Origin: Paralichthys olivaceus
Taxonomy: Eukaryota > Chordata > Actinopteri > Pleuronectiformes > Paralichthyidae
Direction of reading: 5' to 3'
Assembly: GCF_024713975.1 (NCBI RefSeq)
Contig: NC_091112.1
Span: 3,475,001-3,539,000 of the forward strand
DNA: 64,000 nt
The translations under genes were made by a program, and so were the position numbers. Under the pieces are notes generated by a model. The model was not told the origin of the DNA, did no database searches, and saw only the letters and a list, made by a program, of their open reading frames with translations. Positions 47,867 to 62,881 of the stretch are shown here, in pieces (the first letter of the stretch is position 1; each line of letters opens with the position of its first letter).

Positions 47867-48239
47867 TTAAAGCAACACTATGCAACGTTTGTAGTTTAAA
47901 GTGCCTCTTTCATTCCCACTCAGTCTGAACGTCTGGAGCTTTGGTGAGTGGGTTCGATTTCCTGTGAGAAGTCTGGAACTGACGTAGAGTCTCAGCTTCA
48001 TCTGTCAGAATCAAGTTGAAGAGTGAAGCTGAATTCAAAAGATTTAGAAGTTATTAAAAACCGGAGTTCATCTCCAATATTCAGCCGTGAAATCTTAAGA
48101 GTTCGGTGGGTTTGTTTCAGTGGTTTCTTCTCTTGATGAAATCCACGTAATCGCTCGGACACGGATCCCAACAGAAATAATTAACAGGTGGCTTTAGAGG
48201 GCGCTGTTGCTAAGTACAGGTTATAGAGTGTTGCTTTAA
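47867..48239. mobile_element. Non-autonomous element flanked by TTAA (piggyBac-like)
   Basis: TTAA at 47867-47870 is followed by AGCAACACTATGCAACG. The far end is CAGGTTATAGAGTGTTGCT followed by TTAA at 48236-48239, and its reverse complement starts AGCAACACTCTATAACC. So a 365-bp body has inverted ends sharing AGCAACACT and is bounded by TTAA duplications, the piggyBac target. No transposase frame is inside. The short exact arm leaves room for chance. Confidence 0.5.
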
Positions 48240-48240
48240 A

Positions 48241-48513
48241 TTTATTGGAGTACATTCACAGGATGGCTTGTTTAAGATGTACAGTTTACAGTATCACAAA
48301 ACAAGAACTGAGTTTACATGACACTGCACAAATGAAGCTTTTACCCATTACATGAAATGTATGCACATAAAAAACGAATAAAGCAGCTTCTCAAAGAAAC
48401 CCTCAATGATTCGTGTCCGTAGACTTTCAAAGTGATCATGTGATGCATTGTCCGTCTTATATGTATTTATCTACATACAGTTCAGGTGCCACAAACCTGT
48501 TTCACATTAATAT
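48241..48513 (-). other. zbtb22: zbtb22 3' UTR with poly(A) signal
   Basis: A minus-strand AATAAA at 48241-48246 lies about 270 nt after the stop codon and abuts the right end of the TTAA-flanked element, so the element would have inserted at the transcript's 3' edge. Confidence 0.5.
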
Positions 48514-51432
48514 TTAGTTTCCGCCAAAGCTCTCACTCGCCTCCTCTTTAAAAACGTGACCAGTGTCCAGATTTTGCGTTTGAGTTCTGAGCTCATCCAC
48601 AATCCCAGACACGCTGCCAAGCAGCCCACCCATCCCTCCGCCCTCCATCCCCCCGTGAAAATCCACCTCCTCCACCTTCACCTGTCCTCCTGTCACGAGA
48701 AAAGCTTCACCCTCGTCAAATCCATAACCGTAGCTGTCATCCATATCTGCCGCAGTTGTGCTCGCATTGTGGCTGTTCGCAGAGGAGCTGGAGGCAAGTC
48801 TTTCGCATCGAGCCTGATGCCTGAGGAAGCTGTCTCTCCAAATGACTTTCTTCCCACACAGGCCGCACTCGTAGGGCCGCAGCCCTCCGTGGGTCTTAAG
48901 GTGCTTGGTCAGATGGTGCTTCATCTTGAAGGACTTTGTGCAAACAGGACAGCCAAAAGGCCGGAGATTGAGGTGCTGCATCTTCACGTGCCGGTCACGC
49001 ATACTCTTCAGAGTGTAGGCCTTGCCACAGTGGCAGAAGTGGACTTTTCCTGTGTAGGGGGCGCCGGCGAGTGAGACGGAGGATGATGAAGAGGGGGTTG
49101 GGGGTGAGGGGGGCGGAGGGAAAGCGGCAGAGGATGGGGACAAGTGGCGACTGGAGGTGGAGGTCAATGATCCACTGTGTCCCGCGCTGGTGGAGGGCCA
49201 GTGCCCCTCGGAGGCTGCCGTGGTGAAGTCTGGAGATGCAGGCACCAAAGGCCTCTGGGAAACCTGTCCCGTGCCATCCTCAATCTCATCATACGTGTCT
49301 CTGTTAAAGGTCCCTTCAGTGAAACATTCAAAATCCACATCCTCCTCGTCCTCGTCCTCATCCTCATCCTTGCTGCAGCTGCCGGCCTCTCCTTCCTGAG
49401 GCCTGTGCTCTTGATGAGACCAGGGACCCGGCTGCCACTGCTGCCGGGCTGAATCCGGACAGGACGGGCCCAGATCTCTATCACCTGATTGGTAAGCATG
49501 AACACTGGGCAGGTTGGAGGAGTGATCACTTCCCACCAAATCTCTTTGCACTTTTTCCTTCATCACGTCCGTGCTAGTCTTTCCTGTGGCTTGTGCGGCT
49601 TCTGCGTTCTCATTTGAAACTTGGTGCAGGTCAGCTGGAGAAAACAGATCACATGCACAGAGTTAGATTATATTTATTTAGATTCTGTACTGAGAAGAAG
49701 AGTAGAAAGAACACGTGGGCCAAAATGGAAGTACAGGCTCGTTATAAAGCTGTGATATTCCATTGATTCTTTTTTAATTTTAGTATTTCATTTTGGGAAA
49801 CGTTTTGCGTGACGGTTCGTTTTTACAAAACTAAGGTTTTACAAAGTATAGATTTGGTATCAGAAGCTAAATTCAGGTATCATGTCACTAATGTTGAAAA
49901 ATCTAAAACCCAAACATTGAGTTATATAAAGAAGTATTTGAATTCCTGACTGTAGTAAAACATTGAATGCAATAATGAATGTCTCTAGTAGAAGCTAAAG
50001 CAGGATTCTTTCCTGGCTACGGTGAAATAAGGCTTGTATATCTTACCACAATGTCCCATTTGTGCGAAGCTCTCTTTCTCTGAAGCATTGTCACCTATTC
50101 CTTCATCTGCCTCAATCTCTCTCTTCTCATTCTTTCTCTTCTCTTGGTTCTGATCACCATCTCCGCTTCCTCTGCTCCTATCAAGCAGCCGATCAGCACT
50201 CGGCGTCGCTCCCCGCTGTTGAAACCTGACTTTCTGCTTTAATGTCTCTCCACTGGCAAACCCCCCGTGATGCCGGCTGCTGTGTCCAGGACCATCATGT
50301 GCAAAGTGGCTGGTTTTTACGTGGCTTGACACCCATGCCTCCTCGCAGCTGGTGTAATCACTCTCCGTGTAGCTGGGGAACGTGTCGAGTTGAGTGTCAG
50401 CTAAGTGCTGGGCTGATGAGGGCCGCGGACGCCCCCATCTAGGAAACTGCTGCGGACGTCTCCAGGTAGCTAAGGGGGGCAGAGCGTCAGGCTTCCTCTC
50501 CCTCCTTCTTCCCTCCCTCTCCAAATTCAAGCAGTCGGTGCTGCTGGGGGATTGCTGTCGTGATGCGGTGCCCTGGTGAGCTGCAGCGGCCTCTCCAGAG
50601 GGGACTTCTACTGGAACCCGGGGCCTCTTCAAGATCTCAGTGCATTTGTCCACAATGTGCCACATCTGAAGGAAACTGGCCACGGTGACGTAGTTGACAA
50701 TATCGTCATGCACGATGCTCAGCTGGCCGGTGTAGGCGGAGCTCAAGACACTCTCAAAAGCTACCGGGTCCATAACCGAGGGCAGAGAAACTGTTGTGAC
50801 ATTCTTCAGTAACACCTGTTGAGAGACAAGAGACATCCTGAGGCTACATCCAGACGACCCTGTGGCAGATTTAAAGTTAATATAATCTGCGTCCACACAA
50901 GCGGTTTACCTCCATATCAGAAACAATGCCCACACACACTAACACACCTGTAAAGACAGATTACATGAAAATTCTCGTACACTGGGCGTGTGCGTCCCAG
51001 TTTAAACAGGAAGTTACTTATAGAAGTCTGTTATTGACTTACAGTGATTGTATCATGGTTTTCAAACATCTCTGTTTTAATGGCAAAATTGATGCAATCT
51101 AAAAAATAAAATGTAGTTGTGAGGGCGTAGCCGGAGTTTTTCCGAACTGGACAGACACAGAGGATGAACGACGTGGCCAAAGAGCAACAACACCCTTTCA
51201 GAACGGATGATGAACCTGCGCCTACCTGGTCGTGGAAGTAAGGCGATGAGGCAGCGAGCACACAGCGGTGAGCCCTGAACACCTGGCCCTGCACCTGGAT
51301 GGAGAGGTCGCACAGCCTGCCCTCCTCCCGCTGACGGTTCAGATTGTCCAAAACGGCAGCGCGAGCGCCAGGAAAACACACCTGCACGGTCAGACCAGCT
51401 GGAGCTGCCGAGGCGCTGCAGGTCGGATCCAT
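48514..51432 (-). CDS. zbtb22: Zinc finger and BTB domain-containing protein 22
   Basis: Three coding exons: 51226-51432, 50047-50815 and 48514-49634, with consistent phases, give about 698 residues (human about 634). The BTB/POZ domain (about 27-131) is split by the first intron after ...AASSPYFHDQ and contains the family signature LQMWHIVDKCTE. The middle is low complexity, with an acidic run near residue 415 and Ser/Pro-rich stretches. Three C-terminal zinc fingers (about 526-604) read FCHCGKAYTLKSMRDRH, CPVCTKSFKMKHHLTKHLKTH and CGLCGKKVIWRDSFLRHQARC; the last is C2HC, as in ZBTB22. It is a nuclear DNA-binding regulator with poorly known targets. An acceptor (ACTCCTCAG) at 51445 shows that a non-coding first exon lies upstream. 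Which paralogue (a or b) is unresolved. Confidence 0.9.
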
Positions 51433-51444
51433 GGTCGCACAAAG

Positions 51445-51751
51445 CTGAGGAGTAACACAACAGAATATTCGTGATGTTCCATGTCTTTTTTTAACGTAGC
51501 GTGTGTTCTTGTGCTTCTTTTGTTGCTGACTCTTCAGTTTCCTAACAGGTTATAAATAAATAATCTTATCTTCAGCATTTTTGTTGATGTCGTAAGGAAG
51601 AACAATTCCTTAAGGGAAACATCCCTTTTGGATCAAGGACAGATTTCTGTACAATATGTGTTGATGATGTAAATATTTGAGATTTTCAAGCTTAGTTTGA
51701 TTTTCTGTGTTTACTGATACCTTCACTATCAGTGAGGGGATATATATTATA

Positions 51752-51786
<35 letters not shown>

Positions 51787-52457
51787 AAACTTGTGTAGTT
51801 TGAATCATGTCAATATCAAATATTTCCTCATAAGAATAATTAACATTTTAGCAGATAAGTAGAAAACAACTAAATCAGTCAAGTTACTTTGTAAATATTT
51901 GATTTATCAACTTTGATTATCAATCAAATGTGATCTGAATCATCTTATTAGACAGTAAATGAAATGTTAAACAGTTCTTATTTAAAACGATGTTAGACTA
52001 TTTCTTATTTTAGTCTCATATACAAGAGATAACAATTGATGAAAGTGGTTATTCAAGCATCTAATCACATGAGCTTTGATTATAGCTGTTTATAAGTGAT
52101 AGATTCATATATAATCTAATGAGCAGAATACTCTGTAATGAAAATAACTTATTGTTTAATTACCTGTTAATATTTCTGCTATTAATCCTTGTGTCCAGTA
52201 CGAATGTCAGACAGCAGAGCTTTGTTATGAAGCATTAGCATCCACCTGATGATCATTACGTTGAGCTAGCTGATGTTAGCTCACCTCAAAGCACCTTGTA
52301 AACAGAGACGATCGACAACACTGGCAGTGTAATCACCATTGTTAAATCTGACTCAACAGGAACACATCTGCTCCACATTGTTGTTGTGATTCACCGCATT
52401 CGTTGGCTCGTGGCTAACAACGCTTGCTAGCATGCTAACGATAGCTCAGTACTTTAC
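51445..52457 (-). other. zbtb22: zbtb22 5' intron; (TA)n repeat
   Basis: AT-rich intron between the coding exon and the inferred 5' UTR exon. It contains a (TA)n run at 51754-51783. No other feature. Confidence 0.5.
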
Positions 52458-53250
52458 CTGCGATGTCCGCACGAAGAGTTTTCAACTTAAATCGGCTTCG
52501 TGGAGATCCGCGAATTATTTCATCTTGAATCCCGCGTGTATATCCCCCACGAGTGTCATCGCTTGTTTATGTCGTAAAAAAAAACAAAAAAAAATCAAGC
52601 TAACAGATGCTAACAGCGGCTAGCCCGAAGGCGCAGCTACAGTCGATGCTAGCCGCTTGACAGCGCAGCATCACCGGCCTCACGCACGACGCGAGTGGGT
52701 GTCTTGGTCCGGGGGTTTTTTAAAAGTGTGAAGAGACGCCATGACACGGACGACGTCGACCTCGCTGGTGCTTTACGAGCGGGTTTCATGGCGGTGCGGA
52801 CGGACACCGGAGGGGTTTTTTTTATTTTTTATTGAGCGTTGCGTGATCGGAAACTCACGCCGGACCGTGCGCCGCCATGCCGGTCTCACCCCGCTCCAGC
52901 GACCCCGCTCCCCCCTCCCCGCAGCCCGGAGCTTAAAGGAGCAGCTCCCCCCGTGATGTCAGAGGCTGCACCGCGGCTCCAGACGCGTTTTATCCCCCGT
53001 CAGATTCAGTGTAATGTCAAGGTGAGGCCTCCGCTGGATGTTGTGGGGTTTTTTTTTTTTCAAATGCAGGTTTAAAATCCCCGGCAGCATCTGCACAGTC
53101 ATCCCCGCACAGCCGCGTGGATTTACCGCAGTGCATCTGCAGCGAGCATCCTCCGCACGGAGCCACAGAGGAGCCGCCGTGGCGCAGGAGACGCACCGCT
53201 GACCGAGCAGGAGAGACACTCCGCTGACCGAGCACAGGACTATTGCACAT
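52458..53250 (-). promoter_or_regulatory. zbtb22: CpG-rich promoter and non-coding exon 1 of zbtb22
   Basis: On the minus strand a donor CGCAG|GTAAAG at 52458 pairs with the acceptor at 51445, defining a 5' UTR exon that starts somewhere in 52600-52750. The region 52600-53220 is clearly GC- and CpG-rich (GCCGCCATGCCGG, CACGCACGACGCGAG), the only island-like stretch between zbtb22 and scn1b, so it could serve both divergent genes. Frames here are short and unsupported. Confidence 0.5.
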
Positions 53251-54074
53251 ATTTACATTTCATTTCATCCATTTGAAGCGCGTGGCTCTTGTCCTCACGC
53301 ATTTTTTTTTTTCCTGCAACACGAAGGACGCATCTCTTCTCCGAGGTCATTAGATAGGTGAGATTACAAGTGCACATCACAGGAGAGGAATATTTTATTT
53401 GTCTGTGCTTCGAGGAGGCCTCACATCGAGGACTGCGGTTTTTATTTTTTTGCACCTTTGCCTGCACGAGGTAGCAATTAAATCCCCCATAGAGCATGCA
53501 TGTTATATGAATATATGCACTGGCATGTTGGGTGTTTTGTAGACGTGCAGGTCAATTCTTGTTATGTTGCACGTTGGATAAACACAATCCGGTGTTTCGT
53601 TGAGTTGAGTTTGTCAAGATAGAGAGAGCAGAGCAATGTGGCCCCTGCAGGCAGATCTAATGATCCCTCTGTGCATCTCACATTAGGACCTCAGGGAAGC
53701 ACATAATCAAATCTCAGTGTGTCGATCTGGGGAGCACTGTGAGACACCAGCTATAAGAGATAGTCTAATGATGCTCTTGGATGACTGAGAGGAGAAATAC
53801 AGGCCTGTCAGGACATCATAAACACATTTAGGAGGGAGTGGCCTGGGGACCGATACGCTTTTTTTCTTCTGCACTTAGTGATGCATGAGCTGCCAGGCAC
53901 ATACAACTGAGATTAGTCTGCACTTTACTGGCCTACAGATTTTTTAAAATTTGCAGATAAGCTCCAAAATATAGTTGAAATTTCAGTCACTGAAAACGTG
54001 GAGGTGCTCTGTGTATAGGTGACACTTAGAGCTTCAACAACAATCCTAGTTTTTGAGGATCCTCGTCCAGTGAC
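53251..54074 (+). other. zbtb22-scn1b interval / scn1b upstream region
   Basis: No gene seen. The scn1b 5' UTR presumably starts near 54000; no TATA or initiator is clear. 53630-53790 is repeat-free and could be regulatory. Confidence 0.35.
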
Positions 54075-57518
<3,444 letters not shown>

Positions 57519-58230
57519 CAAAGGTATGTGAAAATTCAATATTTAATAAACTCCAAAGTATCAGTGCCACACTCACAGATATCAGTTCCCTAAATCAAAC
57601 CCAAAATAAGCAGACATGGGTAAAAACACAAGCTCCTTGGCGGACGTAACGAAACCGATTATGAAAGATTTATTGCAGAACTGGATTTGAATATGTGACG
57701 GTAAAAATATTTTCGTCTTTTCCTTCAGGTTTCTTCCACAGACTGAAAACATCCCTCCACCCTCTGACCTGCATGAAGACAAGCCGGGGACAAGTCTCCT
57801 CATCATCTCAACTCTCTATTTGACCTTTTCCTCAGCACACATCACAAGCGGATGTGACATTACAAACAGCACTGTATATAGTCTTCTGCGTGCAAAAGCA
57901 TGTCCTGCACTTAAGGGAAACCATTATGCATTAATGAGCCACATTGTTTAAAAGCATATACGACACACACAGTATTTCTTAAAGCATATGTAGTTACTCA
58001 TTCACAGGAAATGCACGTTGGTCTGCTGGACTCCGTGAGGTTGATTGTAAAAGAAAGGTTTTTACTATATCACCACCTGATGTTTAAATAATGAGTCAAA
58101 CAACATGTACGGTGAAGTTATTTATAAAATAGAATGTGTCGGATTATTATAGACGGTCTCTGCAGTTGTTAGTCGTACAATGAAACCTTGAGATGTGCTA
58201 ATAAAATCTGAGAAAACACACACGAGGTGA
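57519..58230 (+). other. scn1b: scn1b 3' UTR with two possible poly(A) signals
   Basis: AATAAA at 57545-57550 lies only 27 nt past the stop; a second at 58200-58205 would give a roughly 700-nt UTR. A family-A fragment (CACTCACAGATATCAGTTCC ... CTCCTTGGCGGACGTAACG) sits between at 57575-57655. I cannot choose between the sites. Confidence 0.45.
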
Positions 58231-58861
58231 TGTCATCTGTCATTATGATGAGGTGGTTACGATAATGAGAAGAAATCCAGCTTCCGATCCTGTTTGTTTA
58301 ATGTTTTTTTATATTATTTCACATTTACAGGCTTCTCGTCCTTTTAAACACTTTCCCAAAGCCAGTCATTCAATTAGAACCAGTTTCAGTCACAGATTTA
58401 AAGGAATAGTTCAACATTTAGGGAAACACTGTCATTTGAGACTGGATATAAAGATGGACGACACGACAGCTCCCCTAAAGTGAAGCCAAATCCTCTTGAT
58501 CGCTCCCTAGTGGCTGGTTTCAGTAAAGGTCGTAAACACTGCCTCCTCCTACGTTAGTGGATGGGATTCGGAACAAACTTAAAAGTCAAAATACACGTTA
58601 AACAAAAGTTTGGTTTTAATTAGTTCCAGCTCCACATCATGATCGTCATACTGCACAGACTCTGGCACAGCACACCCACGAGCACTTAGTCAGACTCAAA
58701 GTATATCAGCTAATCTGTTAATGAGTTTCCCTCTGGCTCACACTCCATCCTTGATGAGAGGTGTTTATAAGCTCATCTAACTTCTGGAAAGAAAGTGAAT
58801 TAGTGTTGAAATATTCCTTCCTGGGGAAACAACAGACCTGTCCTATTCAAACCTAAAACTC
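58231..58861. mobile_element. scn1b-naxe interval with family B copy at 58440-58600
   Basis: ACTGGATATAAAGATGGACG at 58441 is the family-B left end, followed by AAAGTGAAGCCAAATCCTC and GCCTCCTCCTACGTTAGTGG. The right terminus is degraded. The rest, including the naxe 3' UTR, has no gene; ATTAAA on the minus strand at 58615-58620 is a possible naxe poly(A) signal. Confidence 0.5.
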
Positions 58862-60877
58862 CTACAGTTGTAAGACGCAGTCCGTTCCGGGATACTGAGG
58901 CAGGTTGAGCTGGTACTTCCTCTCCAGGCCCGGTGGCACAAAGCGGCCTCCGAGGAAGTGGTACCGTCCTCTGAACAAGGAGGCTGATTTCTTCGGAGCG
59001 GTGAGGGAGATGAGCATGTCGGGCTGGAGTCCGTCGGCGCTGCCCTGCTCCACATCCCAGCCTTTAAATAAACACACCTTTAATTGAGGTTAAAAATTCA
59101 GAGAAGCATAAAACAACTTTTTCTCAGGTGATCGATAAGACTGAAGTTAATCTTTCTTACAACGACAGATGATTTATAAACACCAGAGAATCAGCTTTAC
59201 ATTTATTACACAGTTTAATTTATTTGTTTTGTCCTTGTAAAGTTCTGACTGTGTGTGGACTGACCTGAGGGGATGTCGATGCTGGCGATGGGGACGGTGG
59301 TTTTCTCCAGCACGTCTAAAATAGAACCAAAAGGTTCTCGCACTGCCCCCTTGAAGCTGAAGCCGAAAATGGCGTCGATCACCAGGTTGTAAGCCTCATC
59401 AATCAATTGGGCCTGACAAGATAATCACGTACAGAGAAATGAACGGGGATTTTTTTTCATTGTCTCAAAACACAGACTAATCCAGATCTTGCATCATCAG
59501 TTATTGATCACATTTCTGACTGCGGTATTATGAGCGATAAAACCCATTTTACCCACGAGGATCATTAAGGCTCCATCTAAACCGAGACTTCATTTACCAA
59601 GATCAAATTCTGTGTAATTCAGGCTTCGCACAGCCGGAAATAAAATGCACATTCATAAACACAAGAAGCAGAAACATTTCCTTCACCACTGAGGATGAAG
59701 CTGATGCATAATTGATTAATACTGAACCTCAGGCATCTCAGTCAGGAAAGGGATCTCCATTTTCTGGCACTGTGTGGTCAGGCCCTGGAACAGCGGCTTG
59801 TTCGGCCTCTTCGGGTACAAGACGGTGGGCTCGTAACCCTGCGAGACGGCACAGCAAAGGAAGATATTATTCTCACTAACACATCCGAGTTTGACTTTGT
59901 GAAGAATGCTTTCACAAAAACTGCAAAACGTCTGGAACGTTCAGATGAGAGGTGAATATTTAAGCAGAATGTCTGGACTTCGGTGCAGATCTGAAAACAG
60001 CTTTACTGTCACACAAGTGTGGGACACTCACAAAGAGCTTAAGGTGTCGGGCACAGACCAGGCCGTCGCCTCCGTTGTTACCTGGTCCACAAATCACCAG
60101 CAGAGACGGTCTCGCCTTGACGAGGGAAGTGATTGGATACGCCTGCAGGAAAAAAGCATTCACAACAATACAGCATCAAAAGAGCAGCTGCTGATGACAG
60201 CAGCTGACAGAGTAATCAAATCACTCCCTTCTTCAGGGAGTAATCTGATTGAGACATGTACTTACGCTGCCAATGCAAAAATCCAGTTTCCTCGTAACTG
60301 AGCTAAATCTGACGGTGGTTGTGTGTGGGTCAGAAGGGACATGCAGGAGTTTGGTATTTATGCTTGAAAAATGTTTGATTTAGTTATTTAAGTAGTTTCT
60401 GAATAATTTGCTGTTGATTGACAAACACTGTAATTTTTATTTCAAAATAAGAGCGTTGCTTTGAATCTCACCCGTGTGATGGCTGTGGCACAGCTGAGTC
60501 CGGCCAGCTCCATCAGCTGGTCCACACTGAAGCCGTACTCACTGAAGAGCTCCTCGTCAATGTGCTGGGCCTCCTCCTGCCTGCGGAGCATCTACAGCTC
60601 AGTTCGGACACACACATGCAACCTGTACGTTTTTTTCACTGCTCCGTGTACGAGACATGAAACCTCACCCCAGATATTTTATAGACTGGGCCATGGTGGA
60701 GGCTGCTCTGCTTCTGAAACAGTTCCTCTGCTGATCGTTAGCTGCAGCGGCCAGCGGACATGTCCCCGTCTGAGCGAGGACTGAGGCGGCTCGAGAGGTC
60801 ACCAGGACGCCGATCCCAAACAGAGCCCGCGCACTCAACATCCAGAGGGATCCGAACCGCTGGAACAGACGAGACAT
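58862..60877 (-). CDS. naxe: NAD(P)H-hydrate epimerase (NAXE / AIBP)
   Basis: Six coding exons: 60669-60877, 60472-60580, 60032-60142, 59728-59838, 59265-59412 and 58862-59061, with all phases consistent, give 295 residues (human 288). The enzyme interconverts R and S forms of hydrated NAD(P)H so that NAXD can repair it; the same protein binds apoA-I. The YjeF N-terminal domain shows [12 protein letters not shown], the nucleotide-binding loop [49 protein letters not shown] and [11 protein letters not shown]. The N-terminal roughly 60 residues are Arg/Ala-rich, as expected for a mitochondrial targeting or secretion segment. The start MSRLFQRF is chosen because human begins MSRL; an in-frame ATG at 60937 upstream is possible. 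Confidence 0.92.
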
Positions 60878-60937
60878 AGACAACGATCTAAACTGAGCTG
60901 AAGGAAGTTCAGCCCCTCCTCGATCACATGGCTCCAT

Positions 60938-61655
60938 GAGCTAGAAGAGTAACTGTGGAGCCTCAGTTAGAACAAGGAGCTTTTTACATGAAAGCTGTGG
61001 GTCAGACACGTCGAGTGTTGATGAAAGCTCTTCTGCACAGTCTGCTGATATCGCTGCTCTGTGCCGTCGTTTCACTGCTTTCACTGCTTACTTGCATTTT
61101 TCTCTAGGCTCCCTCCGTCCACCTGCAGCTTGTTTTCTACAATAAATCATCTGTACAAGTATTTTTAAATGGCAGAATTGTGCATACACACACACATATA
61201 TGTATATATCTCCCTCTATATATAGATAGATAGATATAAGCTGTCATCATTTTTTATTCATAAAGCACTTTGTAACAGCTGGTGTAGATCAGTGCTAAAA
61301 TAATTATGTATAAAAACTACTAAAGACTTAATTGTTACCATTGTACATATCAAAACAAGAGTTCTGTTTAATATATATATAAATAAATAGAAATTAAAAT
61401 ACAGTTATACACGTGTTCTCCTTATTCTAACATGCAGCTGAATGCAGTGACACCATGTCGAAGTTAATCTCTTCTCTTCTGACAGTCGGGTGAGTTACTA
61501 CTGTGGAAGTTTGAGATGTTAGCTTCAGTTCTGCAGTTTGTTTGCTAACACGTGATCGTTTCCGGACAAACACGTTAGAGTCACTCAGTAAATGTCAAAG
61601 ATCGTTTCCTGCCTTCGATTCAGCAAAGACGTTTTTTCCTTTGAACAAAACTTAC
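60938..61655 (-). other. naxe: naxe upstream region / inferred 5' intron
   Basis: No gene seen. Contains a TATA/GATA-type low-complexity run near 61190-61236. If the 5' exon at 61656 is real this is its intron, with an acceptor CAGTTTAG just before ATCGTTGTCTATGTC at about 60887. Confidence 0.35.
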
Positions 61656-61800
61656 GGATCAGTAGAGAGCTGATGAACTGAGGAGTCGATCAACAACATG
61701 AGAGACACTGAGGCCTGCAGCACTTCCGGGTCCGACTATAGAGACACTGGTCTGATTTCAAAATAAAACAGTACTTCCGTTTCATGGCGGAAGTAAGATA
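61656..61800 (-). promoter_or_regulatory. naxe: Inferred naxe promoter and first exon with ETS sites
   Basis: On the minus strand a strong donor GATCC|GTAAGTTTT lies at 61656. Just upstream are ETS-type sites: ACTTCCGG at 61722-61729 and an inverted pair ACTTCCG (61773-61779) and CGGAAGT (61788-61794) around TTTCATGG. Such ETS-driven, TATA-less promoters are typical of housekeeping genes. An ATG inside the inferred exon would be in frame with MSRLF if spliced to about 60887. Confidence 0.4.
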
Positions 61801-62328
61801 AGAGATTAAGAAATGCTCTTATTATGGAACATGAGGGTGATTGTATAAAGTATAAAAATAGAAATAGCACAAAACATTGTCTCGTCAATTCTGCATGTAA
61901 AGTCTTCTTATTGACTTAATTAAATGGAGAAAAAGGAAAATCATGTAAGATTTATAAAAATGTTCCTCAAGCTGAAGTCTGAGTATTTTAATTTTCTACA
62001 CTGGAAATAGATGAATATTAATGTGAAACATCTATAATTTTACAATGAATGTTCAATTATCCTTTTGCATCAGCACCTGAATAATTCGATCCTTGTTCTC
62101 TGTTGTTTTAAATTAGGTTGATTTTTTCTTGATGTTTTAATGGTTTTTGGGTTTCAGATATGAAGTCTTAACTTTATATTAACTTTTGAAAGAAAAGCAG
62201 CATCATCATGCAAATTAATCACAATCAAAAAGACCTGATCCCACAGTTGAAGTAACCTTCTCAGAAACAGCAACAACCATCAAATCATTTTTAATAAACA
62301 CAACAAATACAACATTTCTGAAAACATG
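61801..62328. other. naxe-lmna interval, no gene seen
   Basis: AT-rich sequence between the inferred naxe promoter and the lmna poly(A) signal. No repeat or gene recognised. Confidence 0.45.
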
Positions 62329-62334
62329 TTTATT
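62329..62334 (-). terminator. lmna: Poly(A) signal, lmna
   Basis: TTTATT on the plus strand is AATAAA on the minus strand, about 550 nt past the lmna stop. The UTR 62335-62881 holds no other feature. Confidence 0.5.
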
Positions 62335-62881
62335 AAAATCATCCAAAAAAGACATGATATTCTGTGGATCTGCAGGGTCAGAGTCACTTTACTCAAATAT
62401 AATTCCCTGCAGCCCTGATGCGTCTCTATGTTTACAGAGCGTGACAAAAATCTAATGTAAAAGTATCATAAGTAAATCCTGATCTTTATCCAACAGCTTC
62501 AGTAGATGTGAATCTCACTCACCGCTCATTTACCAGTAACATTCTTTAAGAATAAATTAGCCCAAACTGTTGCTTTAATTTGTTAATGTGTTAAAAATAG
62601 TAGGTTCTTCTTTTACTGTCGGGTGGAAAACTGGCAGAAGTTTCCAATTCTTAATGTCACCAATAAAAATAAGAATGGCTGCTTACATCACCATTTAAAC
62701 TCAAGACAATATGTTGTATGCATGCCTATGTACATTATAAAAAAGCAGTATAAAGTTTAATTGCATACAAGATCTTGATAATCACTCACAGGAAATGAAC
62801 TTAAAAACTACAACTTGTAACTACAGGACTAATAACTGAAAACTAACAGAGTTTAAGTGTTTTCATCGTGGATCCAGGGGC

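Noticed and set aside
48556-49074. 172-codon plus-strand frame over zbtb22 exon 3
   Set aside because: Shadow of the zinc-finger exon on the opposite strand.
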